Assembly (NCBI GenBank): GCA_018806915.1
Contig: JAGKQI010000022.1
Span: 1 to 64,000, forward strand
Origin: Phytophthora colocasiae
Lineage: Eukaryota > Oomycota > Peronosporomycetes > Peronosporales > Peronosporaceae
Direction of reading: 5' to 3'
Length of the DNA: 64,000 bases
In this document: positions 31,879 through 39,436 of the stretch, one piece after another
Layout of the letters: the number at the start of each line of letters is the position of its first letter
Numbering within the stretch: the first letter of the stretch is position 1
Position numbers and translations under genes: made by a program
The notes under the pieces: model-generated
The model's input: the letters and a program-made list of their open reading frames with translations, nothing else
Databases searched by the model: none
Told to the model about the DNA's origin: nothing

Positions 31879-32027
31879 GTTATCGGCAGGCAGAAAACTG
31901 GAAAGTGAGCCTCCTACAGACTCTCGGCGTCCTGTCCGTTACTGTCGTCTTGGGTTCTGATCCTAGCTATACGTGAAACTCCTATCGATTGATCCGGAAA
32001 ACGAAGCATCCTCCGGATGCTTACCAT
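31879..32027. repeat. 149-bp repeat A2 (inner copy)
   Basis: Identical by eye to 37353-37501. Starts GTTATCGGCAGGCAG and ends GGATGCTTACCAT. Four bases (GCGG) separate it from B2. Confidence 0.85.
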
Positions 32028-32107
32028 TTCCAAGGATACAACTCAGTCGGTTTGGGGGCAAATGGACTTCATTGTCCTCGACCAGCCTTGAGTAAGGGCG
32101 TGGTGAG
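32027..32107. repeat. 81-bp repeat B1 (inner copy)
   Basis: Second copy of 31794-31874. It overlaps the end of A2 by one T, so the A2/B1 junction (CTTACCATTTCCAAGG) equals what is obtained by joining the two outer ends of the element. Confidence 0.85.
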
Positions 32108-32138
32108 CGGCCCCCAAAAATAATGTGCTCTCGAGTCC

Positions 32139-33197
32139 TTACGAATGAGTCTGTCCAGTGTGAGCGCCTACCATCCGTCGCGAGAGTGTCGAGGTTGAGA
32201 TGGCTGATTGCGTTGGATACTGCTCAAAACAGTTCGATAGCCAGCGACCCAGGAGCTTGATAGCGGTACTGCTCGCTTGGCCGCTCAGAAGGGCTGTCGC
32301 TCCACCAATCCGGACAGAGTGTGTTGAGTAGTTGGCTTCTGGTACGCCGATACTCTTTGCTGTGGCCTTGAATGCCTTGGCCATCGTTGCTGCTGTTAGG
32401 TTGCCGCAGAGGTACCTGCCTTTGTACGCAGCCTTCCGCCTGGCAATGTTGAGGTGTTTGACCGCGATGACTGGACATATAACTGGATCACCTGAGGAAT
32501 GCATTGTGCGCCATGCACCACGCCCAAATTGGTCGTTCTTGGCTCCCTCAAGACCGATTGTGACCGATGTTGCTTTTGATTCTGGTGTTGGTTTCCCTTC
32601 CGCGTCCGAGAAAAATACGTTCTGGTGTTTGAGGCAGTAGAAGTGTCTGGCCTGTCCGATCCGAAGATACTCTGATCTCCGAAGAAGGAAGAAGAATCCT
32701 ACCAATACACTGCCCCACAGAAGGCGATGCTGAGGCTGCTGAAGATCCAGTCGATGATACAGTAGTCGCAGGAAAGCTGGTGTAATTGGTTGGAGCTTGT
32801 GAACTGGCGGTGATAGGCGCTTAATACCTTGCAGAAGTACCGTGAAGTCGGGTGATGCCGTGAGGTCGATTCCAATGTAGCTCTTGTGGTACCACCGGAT
32901 GCTGGCCAGCTTGAGTTTGATGGTCCCAAACGTATTTCCTTGCCGAGCCTTGTTCCATCCATATTTCCAACAGTATACAGCAAAGCACCCCAGCTTCTTG
33001 TTCGCCGTGCGACCTGGTTCCGTAATCCATGGTGACCAACCTAATTGGTGTGAGAATGTGCACCACTGGTGCCAGTGTGTTGAGTACTTCCCGGAAGTTG
33101 AACCTGCGAGAGCATGTCCGCGGAGCACGTCTCCCAAAGACTCAAGAGATCGTCGAACGGCGGAAGAATCTGTATCTGTGTCCACGAATTGGATAAG
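32139..33197 (-). CDS. tyrosine recombinase of the retroelement
   Basis: Tyrosine recombinases cut and join DNA through a covalent phosphotyrosine. The frame opens after a TAA at 33198-33200 and reads LIQFVDTDTD, then an N-terminal helical SAM-like part (GSTSGKYSTHWHQW, WYHKSYIG). The catalytic part follows: FFFLLRRSEYLRIG (first Arg), HSVRIGGATALLSG (H-x-x-R), KLLGRWLSNCFEQYPTQSA (H/W position and the Tyr nucleophile). It ends HTGQTHS at 32139. The first in-frame ATG lies far into the catalytic part, so the ORF cannot start by itself from ATG. It overlaps the end of the RT ORF by about 157 bases in the -1 frame, which suggests frameshifting or splicing. Confidence 0.85.
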   Translation of the reverse strand, partial: LIQFVDTDTDSSAVRRSLESLGDVLRGHALAGSTSGKYSTHWHQWCTFSHQLGWSPWITEPGRTANKKLGCFAVYCWKYGWNKARQGNTFGTIKLKLASIRWYHKSYIGIDLTASPDFTVLLQGIKRLSPPVHKLQPITPAFLRLLYHRLDLQQPQHRLLWGSVLVGFFFLLRRSEYLRIGQARHFYCLKHQNVFFSDAEGKPTPESKATSVTIGLEGAKNDQFGRGAWRTMHSSGDPVICPVIAVKHLNIARRKAAYKGRYLCGNLTAATMAKAFKATAKSIGVPEANYSTHSVRIGGATALLSGQASSTAIKLLGRWLSNCFEQYPTQSAISTSTLSRRMVGAHTGQTHS

Positions 33198-34732
33198 TTA
33201 GTCCACAGAGGGTATAATGAATGATTTGCGCTCCAAGCCCTGGACCCAGCGTCCGCCATCGTATTGTTGTCCCCTGGTATGTGTGCTGCTGAACATGAGA
33301 ATGAGTGTTGGAATTCTGCCAGGGAAATGAGCCTGTTGTAAGCTCGTGCTATTGGATGTTGACTTGCACGTTTTTCAAGCCAAGCGACTGCACTGGTATT
33401 GTCGATCCACATTCGGACGTGGGTTTTGTCACGCCCTGTTGATGTCCACCTTGGACCCCAATGGAGTGCTGCGAGGGCAGGCCCCATCAGTTCGCGGACA
33501 TTGATCGAGTTGTGTGTTTTCGTGACGGCAAATGTTTGTCGTACCGCTTCGCTGAATTGCACGCGGATGTACTGCTTGAGCTGTGGTTCCAATACGCACA
33601 CACCAGTATCTGAAGCGTCCATGAAGACGTGGCGTGACGGTGGCAGTAGCTGTGCGAAATGTTCCACTGGAATGGAGTTGAATTTCTTCCCCTGGGTAAG
33701 CACGGCTAGATACCATCTCAAATCTTCGCGAACGTCTTTGGGTAATTGGTGACGAACGTGATGACGTGGAAATGTTGTCACGAACACTTGGAGATTTTGA
33801 TAGAATGCCCGGGCCGGCGGAAAGCAGGTTGAAATGTAGCGGAGACTTCCTAATAATTTGTTGATTGTTGAGCGCGTGGATTTGTCGGCGTGGAGGAGTT
33901 CTTGAATGCGTAGTCGTGCTTTGGCAATTTTATCATCGGGAACCGCCACCGTTCCAGACACCGTATTCCACATCAAACCGAGAGCCTTGAGCTCGGTAGA
34001 CCATCCTGTAAATTTCTTCTCGTTTACTGCTGTGGGTCCCAGCACTGTCGCCATTGCCTTCCGCAGTGCCCAGTTGGCTTCCTCACACCGGGTTCCTGTG
34101 TTGACTTCGAGGCACGTGTGGTCGTCGCACCAGTAGTTCCCCATGAAGCAGGTCGAATCGAGCGGTGACAGAAATCGATGTGGCCGTTGCTGCTGGTACA
34201 AATAATTGATCAGTGACCCGGCGACCGCGTAAAACGCTGGAGATCCGCACCAGCCAAATCCGCAGGCTAAGTCGATCACGATGTACCCGTCAAACCGAAA
34301 TCCGAACATGTGAACGTGTTCTGCTGCTACCGGAATGTGTCGAAATGCGCCCGAGACATCGCCAAGCATTATCAAAATCACATGACCGGGAAATCTGGTT
34401 CGTAGCTCAAAAATTCGACGAGCAATATCGCGAGGGGGGTTGTATGAGATCTCCAGAAATGTACTTCGATCCGTAAAGTCGTTGACAGACGCATCGGGTG
34501 GGTAAGAGTAGTCATTGATGACCCGGATCGTTGCCAGTGACTGTGATTTTTCTGTGACTCCAACCGGGCTGATGTAGATTTCAGGCCACTGATTCAGTAG
34601 CTCGGCTTCCACGACGAGATAGCGTCCTTCTTGTTCGCCTTTGAAGATGTGGTCTCGTACTTGCTGGTAATGGGCGGCCGGAATTTTATGGTTAGAAGGT
34701 CGCGAGAGCTGTCTGGCTGGTCTGTTTGGTTT
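33041..34732 (-). CDS. reverse transcriptase and RNase H of the retroelement
   Basis: The open frame begins right after a UGA at 34733-34735 and ends with TAG at 33041. After a lead (KPNRPARQLSRP, KIPAAHYQQVRDHI) come RT motifs: TIRVINDYSYPPDASVNDF, then IMLGDVSGAFRHIPV (first catalytic Asp), CGFGWCGSPAFYAV, and YWCDDHTCLE (catalytic DD with Cys in place of the usual residue before it). RNase H follows with VFMDASDTGVCVLEP (Asp), SINVRELMGPALAALHW (Glu), MWIDNTSAVAWLEKRAS (Asp) and HIPGDNNTMADAGSR (final acidic motif). No ATG occurs before the RT domain; the first Met codon is in the catalytic IMLGDV block. It must therefore be made as part of a longer product. Confidence 0.88.
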   Translation of the reverse strand, partial: KPNRPARQLSRPSNHKIPAAHYQQVRDHIFKGEQEGRYLVVEAELLNQWPEIYISPVGVTEKSQSLATIRVINDYSYPPDASVNDFTDRSTFLEISYNPPRDIARRIFELRTRFPGHVILIMLGDVSGAFRHIPVAAEHVHMFGFRFDGYIVIDLACGFGWCGSPAFYAVAGSLINYLYQQQRPHRFLSPLDSTCFMGNYWCDDHTCLEVNTGTRCEEANWALRKAMATVLGPTAVNEKKFTGWSTELKALGLMWNTVSGTVAVPDDKIAKARLRIQELLHADKSTRSTINKLLGSLRYISTCFPPARAFYQNLQVFVTTFPRHHVRHQLPKDVREDLRWYLAVLTQGKKFNSIPVEHFAQLLPPSRHVFMDASDTGVCVLEPQLKQYIRVQFSEAVRQTFAVTKTHNSINVRELMGPALAALHWGPRWTSTGRDKTHVRMWIDNTSAVAWLEKRASQHPIARAYNRLISLAEFQHSFSCSAAHIPGDNNTMADAGSRAWSANHSLYPLWTNLSNSWTQIQILPPFDDLLSLWETCSADMLSQVQLPGSTQHTGTSGAHSHTN

Positions 34733-35473
34733 TCACGCGGGTACGACACCATGCCGAACTATTGAATTCCACTGGGTTGTGAGCTGATTGATCTCCGGTT
34801 TCGTGGAGACGGTCAGTTCGAACAAATCCTTGTTCGGCCTGGGATCTGATGGTGTCTGATGCCGATAAACTCTTACAAACTGAGCCAGTTCTAAACCAGA
34901 GCGTCGTGCTACGCTGGACACTGCACTGATACGCTTTTTGTCAAGTTCTCCATGTTGCACAGCGTTTGTGTTCGGTAACTGCACGCCATACCTTTCGGCG
35001 AATTGGCGAAAGGCCTTATCTCGCTCTTCTGCCGAGGCTTGCCTGATGGCCGTCTGGGTTCGATGAAAACTGTCGAGTGCACTCTTCCCTCGCTGGATGA
35101 ATAACTCATCTTCTGATAGTGATGGCTGGATAGTCTGAATTGCATTTTCAAGAGCCTGTACTCCTGAAGTCTGAGACGCAAGAGCCTGTACTCTCACGTT
35201 GTATTGATCTGTTTCGGAACTGTCAAGTGCATCCGTCCCTCGCTGGAGGAATAACGCATCTTCTGATATTGATAACTGGACAGTCTGAGTTGTATTTTCA
35301 AGAGTCTGTACTCCTGAAGTCTGAGACGCAAGAGCCTGTACTCTCACGTTGTGGAGATCTGTCCCGGAAGCATGTACTCCCGCTGCTGAGAACTGAGACT
35401 GCCCACAACCGACATGTAGCGATGACTGGGCTATCTGTCCGTGACATACCGGATCTGGGGCAGCAGGTTGGCG
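34733..35473 (-). CDS. ATG-less ORF between gag-like and RT ORFs
   Basis: 246 sense codons in the same frame as the gag-like ORF and the RT ORF, bounded by UGA at 35474-35476 upstream and UGA at 34733-34735. It contains no Met codon, so independent initiation at ATG is impossible. It begins RQPAAPDPVCHGQIAQ and includes two copies of a 50-residue repeat (QALASQTSGVQ...LEN...FLQRG). It then has a more globular polar region (RDKAFRQFAERYGVQLPN, RRSGLELAQFVRVYRHQTP) and ends NSIVRHGVVPA. The function is unknown; by position it is a linker or accessory region between gag and RT. Confidence 0.7.
   Translation of the reverse strand, partial: RQPAAPDPVCHGQIAQSSLHVGCGQSQFSAAGVHASGTDLHNVRVQALASQTSGVQTLENTTQTVQLSISEDALFLQRGTDALDSSETDQYNVRVQALASQTSGVQALENAIQTIQPSLSEDELFIQRGKSALDSFHRTQTAIRQASAEERDKAFRQFAERYGVQLPNTNAVQHGELDKKRISAVSSVARRSGLELAQFVRVYRHQTPSDPRPNKDLFELTVSTKPEINQLTTQWNSIVRHGVVPA
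35069..35368. repeat. 150-bp imperfect tandem repeat inside the ATG-less ORF
   Basis: Two units (35069-35218 and 35219-35368), offset exactly 150 bp, keep the reading frame and encode the 50-residue repeat. They share words such as CTCCTGAAGTCTGAGACGCA and differ at about 10 percent of bases by eye. Confidence 0.8.
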
Positions 35474-37315
35474 TCACAGATCGGCAAATTCCGACGCTAG
35501 TCCACCGAAGTTTTTGTCGATGTAGGCCTTAGCATCGGCAGGAAGTGCGAGTGGCTTGAAGTGCGCTCGACTAGGGTCGAAGCAGTGACCCTGAGTTGGT
35601 CCCGTGCACCCTTTCTTCGACAAGTAGCGCATACACAGTGTCTTGTGGCCTTGTTTAGGCAACATGTCGAGCAGCTCGCGAGGTACAGTGGACTGTTTTG
35701 CTGTGCGAACGGGGTTTGGTCGGTTCGTCGTTGTTCCTCGTGGTTGTTTCGGTAATACCTGAGGTGTTCTCTGCTTCTGTTGAAGGGCTTCGTATAGTTC
35801 CATCAGATGGTCGTCCTTTCTGGTGAACTCGAGTCCAACTTGCACTGCTGTCTGGAGGTTTGATGCAATGATCTCACTGCGGAACTTCCCGAGTTTGGAG
35901 TTTATCCAGTGGACCAGCATATTGCACGCGGCCACGTCGGGTTGTGAGAGCACTGACATTCTAGCCATGAACGCCGCACCAGTCTTGATGAAGTCATAGA
36001 CAGTGTTGTTGTAGAATCCTTGGGCAAAGAGGAGCAGCGTCTCGAAGGCGTCGACAATGTCGCGGAGACAGGAAGGAGGTGAAGCCGGCTGAAGTGCATT
36101 CGATCGTCCGAAGTTCGTCATGTTGATGCCCGTCATTGACGAGTGTGGCTCAAGCTCCTGAATGAAGCGCCGGAAATGCATCACTGACAAGCCTCTGATG
36201 CCAAAGCTGAGATCATATGCGAGTCGTAGCACTGGGGGAGTCGCTAAAAACTTGGTCCGGGGTCCTTGTTGCGCAGATTCAATAACAAATTGCGGGTTCT
36301 TACCGAGTAGTGAGGGGTGGACAACTGCGTCGTGAACGAACTTCTCCATAGCCGAAGGGCGGAACGCTGAGGCTTGAGCGTCACCAGTTGTCTGCAGCAC
36401 AGGGATGTCGACCTGGTCCAGGATAAGATCGTCGTGTTCTTCTGGTGGACTTGGGCGGTACCGCTTGTGGAGCGATCGGTTCTGGAAGCGGACACTGTTG
36501 ATGTCGTCTCGCTGTAAAACTTGGTCCTCGGTTTTACCTTCGTCATCTGAATCACTAAAAGCGAGGTTAGTATTGTTAGTCATGTCAGGTGAAGATCCTA
36601 ACTGCGCTGCATCCGAGGTGGCCTGAGTATCTGTAAAAACGTCAGAATGGTTACCACTGCGTCCGTCGAGCTCGCAGTCGACAATGTGCTGGCGGCGGAC
36701 TGATACAATTTCTAGTGTGTCGGGTTTGATGAGGGAAACAATCTCCTCAGGGTTGAACGGTACGCTTAACATCGTCGTCGTCACGCTTACTGGAAGACCG
36801 GATCTGCTTTTCCCACATGCCACAATCACCTCATTTTGGCGATCCAGTAGCTCGAGTGCGTTTAAGGCCATCACGTTGAGGGAAGCGCCGGTTTGTAGAG
36901 CATAGTTGAGCCGATCAACAGCGATTATTGTAGGAGGGGTCGTTAGACCAACCCTGAGAGACGAGATGCCGCATCGTACATGTAGTTGGGCTAATTTAGC
37001 GTCCATGCTGTAGCCGGTAACCAATCCGTAAGCCCATTGATCACTCGCTTCTCCGTTTGTCTGGACAAATGCAATCGGGTGGCCTACGTAGGATCCCGGC
37101 CAGTGCTCGGTTTCATCGTCACTAACGATGCGATGGCGTAAGGAGGAGACCTTGACATCAAACTCTGGGCTCTCCTCGGTGCTGTCTGGCCCAGTGCGTC
37201 TTACAGTAGCCGATGTCCCATGAACCTTCGTAACGCGCACATACGTGAAGTTTTCGAGTGAAGGCACGTGCGTAGGGCCTACGAAGGCAATATCTCCCGC
37301 GGTTAGAGTGGGCAT
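35474..37315 (-). CDS. gag-like protein of the retroelement
   Basis: 613 residues from the ATG at 37315 (MPTLTAGDIAFVGPTHVPSL) to UGA at 35474-35476. The N-terminal 100 residues look like a beta-rich chromatin-reader-type or BAH-like fold (YVRVTKVHGTSATVRRTG, WPGSYVGHPIAFV), which is only a guess. An acidic middle (AFSDSDDEGKTEDQ) is followed by a helical part (LRLAYDLSFGIRGLSVMHF, AFETLLLFAQGFYNNTVYDF). A basic linker and a Cys/His cluster, LCMRYLSKKGCTGPTQGHCF...RAHF, give a C-x9-C-x6-C-x(n)-H zinc-knuckle-like motif near the end. Such a layout suits a nucleic-acid-binding capsid-type protein. The stop context is CTG UGA CGC; UGA followed by C is known as a leaky context in eukaryotes. Confidence 0.7.
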   Translation of the reverse strand: MPTLTAGDIAFVGPTHVPSLENFTYVRVTKVHGTSATVRRTGPDSTEESPEFDVKVSSLRHRIVSDDETEHWPGSYVGHPIAFVQTNGEASDQWAYGLVTGYSMDAKLAQLHVRCGISSLRVGLTTPPTIIAVDRLNYALQTGASLNVMALNALELLDRQNEVIVACGKSRSGLPVSVTTTMLSVPFNPEEIVSLIKPDTLEIVSVRRQHIVDCELDGRSGNHSDVFTDTQATSDAAQLGSSPDMTNNTNLAFSDSDDEGKTEDQVLQRDDINSVRFQNRSLHKRYRPSPPEEHDDLILDQVDIPVLQTTGDAQASAFRPSAMEKFVHDAVVHPSLLGKNPQFVIESAQQGPRTKFLATPPVLRLAYDLSFGIRGLSVMHFRRFIQELEPHSSMTGINMTNFGRSNALQPASPPSCLRDIVDAFETLLLFAQGFYNNTVYDFIKTGAAFMARMSVLSQPDVAACNMLVHWINSKLGKFRSEIIASNLQTAVQVGLEFTRKDDHLMELYEALQQKQRTPQVLPKQPRGTTTNRPNPVRTAKQSTVPRELLDMLPKQGHKTLCMRYLSKKGCTGPTQGHCFDPSRAHFKPLALPADAKAYIDKNFGGLASEFADL

Positions 37316-37352
37316 GGGCTGAGAAACAACGGGGTTTGAGGCTCTTGGGCTC

Positions 37353-37501
37353 GTTATCGGCAGGCAGAAAACTGGAAAGTGAGCCTCCTACAGACTCTCG
37401 GCGTCCTGTCCGTTACTGTCGTCTTGGGTTCTGATCCTAGCTATACGTGAAACTCCTATCGATTGATCCGGAAAACGAAGCATCCTCCGGATGCTTACCA
37501 T
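37353..37501. repeat. 149-bp repeat A1 (outer copy)
   Basis: Second copy of 31879-32027, at the 5' end of the element. The downstream host frame reads back 18 codons into it (to a GTG at 37447) before stops. Confidence 0.85.
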
Positions 37502-38041
37502 ATCTGTACTGGGAAGTACGTCGTATTGATAGTCCAATGCCTCGTAAGGACTTAAGAGCCGCGTTTCAGCGTGTCGGTCGCTCAATCAAGCCCGAAGTAG
37601 GGCCCACAGCCTCGTGTGTCTTTCGGGACGGACCACCACTGCTTACCAGCTTCGAGCGACATTGTCTCGGTGCACCATTCTCCAAACTCTTCACAGACTG
37701 TGGGGATTTCGCTTATACTACGCACGAAGGTCGTCGTTGCTCGACTGTCGAGGCTATTCTACTCACGGGTTTCCTGTTCTACGGTGAGCACGTGTACCAG
37801 GCTCAAGACATCGTCCTGTTACTCCTCGAGCGTCTTCTACCTCGCAAATTCACTCGAACATTCAACATCCTATTCGTCCGATGGAGAATCAATAAACGCA
37901 CGGGTAACGTCTCGTTTCCGCAGAGCTGTACGTGGTTCCGAGCGAGTGACGATGCCTTCCGACTGATGGAAGCTAGACCGATCTCATGACAGCAAACACC
38001 GCCTCGTTTGAGCCCACCCTAAAAGAATTCGGTGTAGTTGG

Positions 38042-38092
38042 CCGTCAACATGGAACACCGAGACTTCCGGTGCCTCGTTTCCATGTTGACGG
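38042..38092. repeat. 14-bp inverted repeat (hairpin)
   Basis: Arms CCGTCAACATGGAA (38042-38055) and TTCCATGTTGACGG (38079-38092) around a 23-base loop that itself contains ACCG/CGGT. It lies in the short gap between the convergent membrane-protein and macro-domain genes. A related word (CCGTCAACATGG) occurs near 19931. Confidence 0.65.
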
Positions 38093-38164
38093 GCACCGGA
38101 TGCGAACGAGATCGACCTAAAAATGGCCAAGCGCACCGTGTATTTAACGAAATCCGGAGCTTAA

Positions 38165-38977
38165 CTATTCGATCTCCAAGTCGTCCGAGTTGCACGGACT
38201 GTATTCTTCGCTACTTCCATCAAGAAAAGACCCATACGTCTCGATTGTTTCGTTCGTCATCGTTGCAACCGACGTCTTTCGTTGCTGTCTCGCGTCTTTC
38301 ATTGCCTGAACGAACATGGACGTCGTCACTTCATCTTCGTTCATGAACACAATAAGACGCAGCGATGTCACTGGACAGGTATCACAAAACGCCAAGCATT
38401 CGTTCACAATCTCTCGAGCAGCCATGTACTTGGGATAGCGATTGAGACCAGTGCACAGTGCTGGAATAGCTACAGACGTCAAGTGAAGACTGTTGGCCAC
38501 GTTGAGAGCGCTTCGAACAGCTCGGCGAAGAGCGAACTGGTGATGTGGCGTTGGCCATCGGTAGTTGGTAATATTGGGACCAATTGTATGGATAATAACC
38601 TTGCTTGAAAGTCTTCCGGCCGTTGTCCATATCGCTGATCCAACTGGAACCTCCCCTTGGAAATAGACCCATTCGTTGCTCTGGGTTTGGATACTCAGTC
38701 CTCCTTTGCTTATAATTTTCTCTCTTAAACCACAGTTCTGGTTCAACAAGCTGTTGGTATCAGTGACGATGGCGTCTGTGCTCCAATCTGTTGGATCTCC
38801 ACGCATCACAAGCAGTTTCGGCTTGTCCATCGTTTCTTGTTCCAGTGGAGGCTCGATCCATTCGTTCTGCTCCTCTTCAAAGTTAACACTCCAAGTCATC
38901 CAGTCGTCTTCACAAACATCTTCCTTCTCCTCCATTGTTGAGAATAGTCTCTTAACTCCTGTCTTCACACGCACCAT
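38165..38977 (-). CDS. macro-domain (ADP-ribose-binding type) protein
   Basis: Starts at the ATG at 38977 (MVRVKTGVKRLFSTMEEKED); the frame is open upstream but without another ATG. After an acidic N-terminal stretch of about 60 residues comes the macro domain: WSTDAIVTDTNSLLNQNCG, GEVPVGSAIWTTAGRLSSKV, IIHTIGPN, LRRAVRSALNVANSLHLTSV and AIPALCTGLNRYPKYMAARE. These match the ligand-loop and IPAxGTG(i/l)xxxP motifs of macro domains. The usual Gly-rich loop after the first Asn (NxxxGGGGG) is reduced to NQNCG, so hydrolase activity is uncertain. It ends with an acidic Ser-rich tail (SEEYSPCNSDDLEIE). No intron and no frame break. ADP-ribose binding or removal is the family role; the target is unknown. 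Confidence 0.85.
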   Translation of the reverse strand: MVRVKTGVKRLFSTMEEKEDVCEDDWMTWSVNFEEEQNEWIEPPLEQETMDKPKLLVMRGDPTDWSTDAIVTDTNSLLNQNCGLREKIISKGGLSIQTQSNEWVYFQGEVPVGSAIWTTAGRLSSKVIIHTIGPNITNYRWPTPHHQFALRRAVRSALNVANSLHLTSVAIPALCTGLNRYPKYMAAREIVNECLAFCDTCPVTSLRLIVFMNEDEVTTSMFVQAMKDARQQRKTSVATMTNETIETYGSFLDGSSEEYSPCNSDDLEIE

Positions 38978-39436
38978 CGTCTTCTTTTCTCTACTAGCTA
39001 CAGCTACAGACTGGACAGTTATGTCAAGATACTTCAACCACGGCAAGCGTTACACAGGGATGAGACGGGGACGTCCCTTAGCGCTACTCTCGTGGAATCG
39101 TTGAGACAGGCGGGTCCCTTAGCGTTACTCTCGTGGAAATTCCCTAAGTAACGGTATGAGCGATTACTTAGCGGTTACATTGATGTAGTGTTAGCGCCAC
39201 ACGCGCGCCTCCGCAACAAAAGCTACATGGGTGTGTGCGCCAGCATGTCTTCTATATATCTAGCAAGTGTCACTGTCGAATTCGCACTTGCAGGTGTCTT
39301 GGGGGATTTCCCCCAAGATCTGGCCAATCAAAGCGTTAGCAATTAATTGGTCTTAATTAAAATGATTGTGATATAATTAAACAATAATTGTTAGTTTTTT
39401 GCGAACCAGTCATAATTCGACCACAAGTCGCAGAAA
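38978..39436. other. divergent promoter region
   Basis: About 460 bp between the divergent macro-domain and NOL8-like genes. It contains the 41-bp tandem repeat at 39061-39142 and an AT-rich block (39340-39400: AATTAATTGGTCTTAATTAA) close to the NOL8-like start. Confidence 0.5.
39061..39142. repeat. 41-bp imperfect tandem repeat
   Basis: Units 39061-39101 and 39102-39142 share TGAGAC and TCCCTTAGCG(C/T)TACTCTCGTGGAA. They lie between two divergent promoters and could hold duplicated regulatory sites. Confidence 0.7.

Larger units (their letters stand above)
31794..37501 (-). mobile_element. tyrosine-recombinase retroelement (Ngaro/PAT-like) with split direct repeats
   Basis: Read on the minus strand the order is: repeat A1 (37353-37501), gag-like ORF, ATG-less ORF, RT + RNase H, tyrosine recombinase, repeat B1 (32027-32107), A2 (31879-32027), B2 (31794-31874). 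A1...B1-A2-B2 is the split-direct-repeat layout described for Ngaro and PAT elements of the DIRS order, and no methyltransferase ORF of DIRS proper is seen. A2 and B1 overlap by one T, and a single T is also what remains at the host junction. There is no longer target-site duplication, as expected for recombinase-mediated insertion. The coding frames are long and clean except for two in-frame UGA codons, and the repeat pairs look identical, so the insertion is probably young. Confidence 0.75.
30060..37989 (+). pseudogene. large multi-pass membrane protein gene split by a retroelement
   Basis: The 5' part runs from the ATG at 30060 (MSVPVSPATAIHARQPRPRI; a longer frame begins with GTG 12 bases upstream). 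One membrane helix lies at about residues 25-50 (GTVLAFVAVFGRVVVAPMML). A long Cys- and N-glycosylation-rich exterior domain of about 330 residues follows (CTNCQVGC, several N-x-S/T). Several more helices follow from about residue 385 (VKLSLLPGVVVAQMLAMGVI to LVLLAIVASIALGCVAASIS). The 3' part (37502-37989) continues YLYWEVRRIDSPMPRKDLRA, ends in another hydrophobic stretch and stops at 37989. Removing 31795-37501 joins AAG-TAT in frame and gives one ORF of 741 codons including the stop. I know similar unnamed proteins as a family in oomycetes; function is unknown. As it stands the gene is disrupted. Confidence 0.7.

Noticed and set aside
34733..35347. Independent 204-codon gene
   Set aside because: Its apparent start is GTG, it has no ATG anywhere, and it is in frame with the ORFs on both sides; treated as part of a readthrough product.
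37447..37989. Independent 180-codon gene
   Set aside because: GTG start lies inside a retroelement repeat; the frame is the 3' part of the membrane-protein gene interrupted at 31794.
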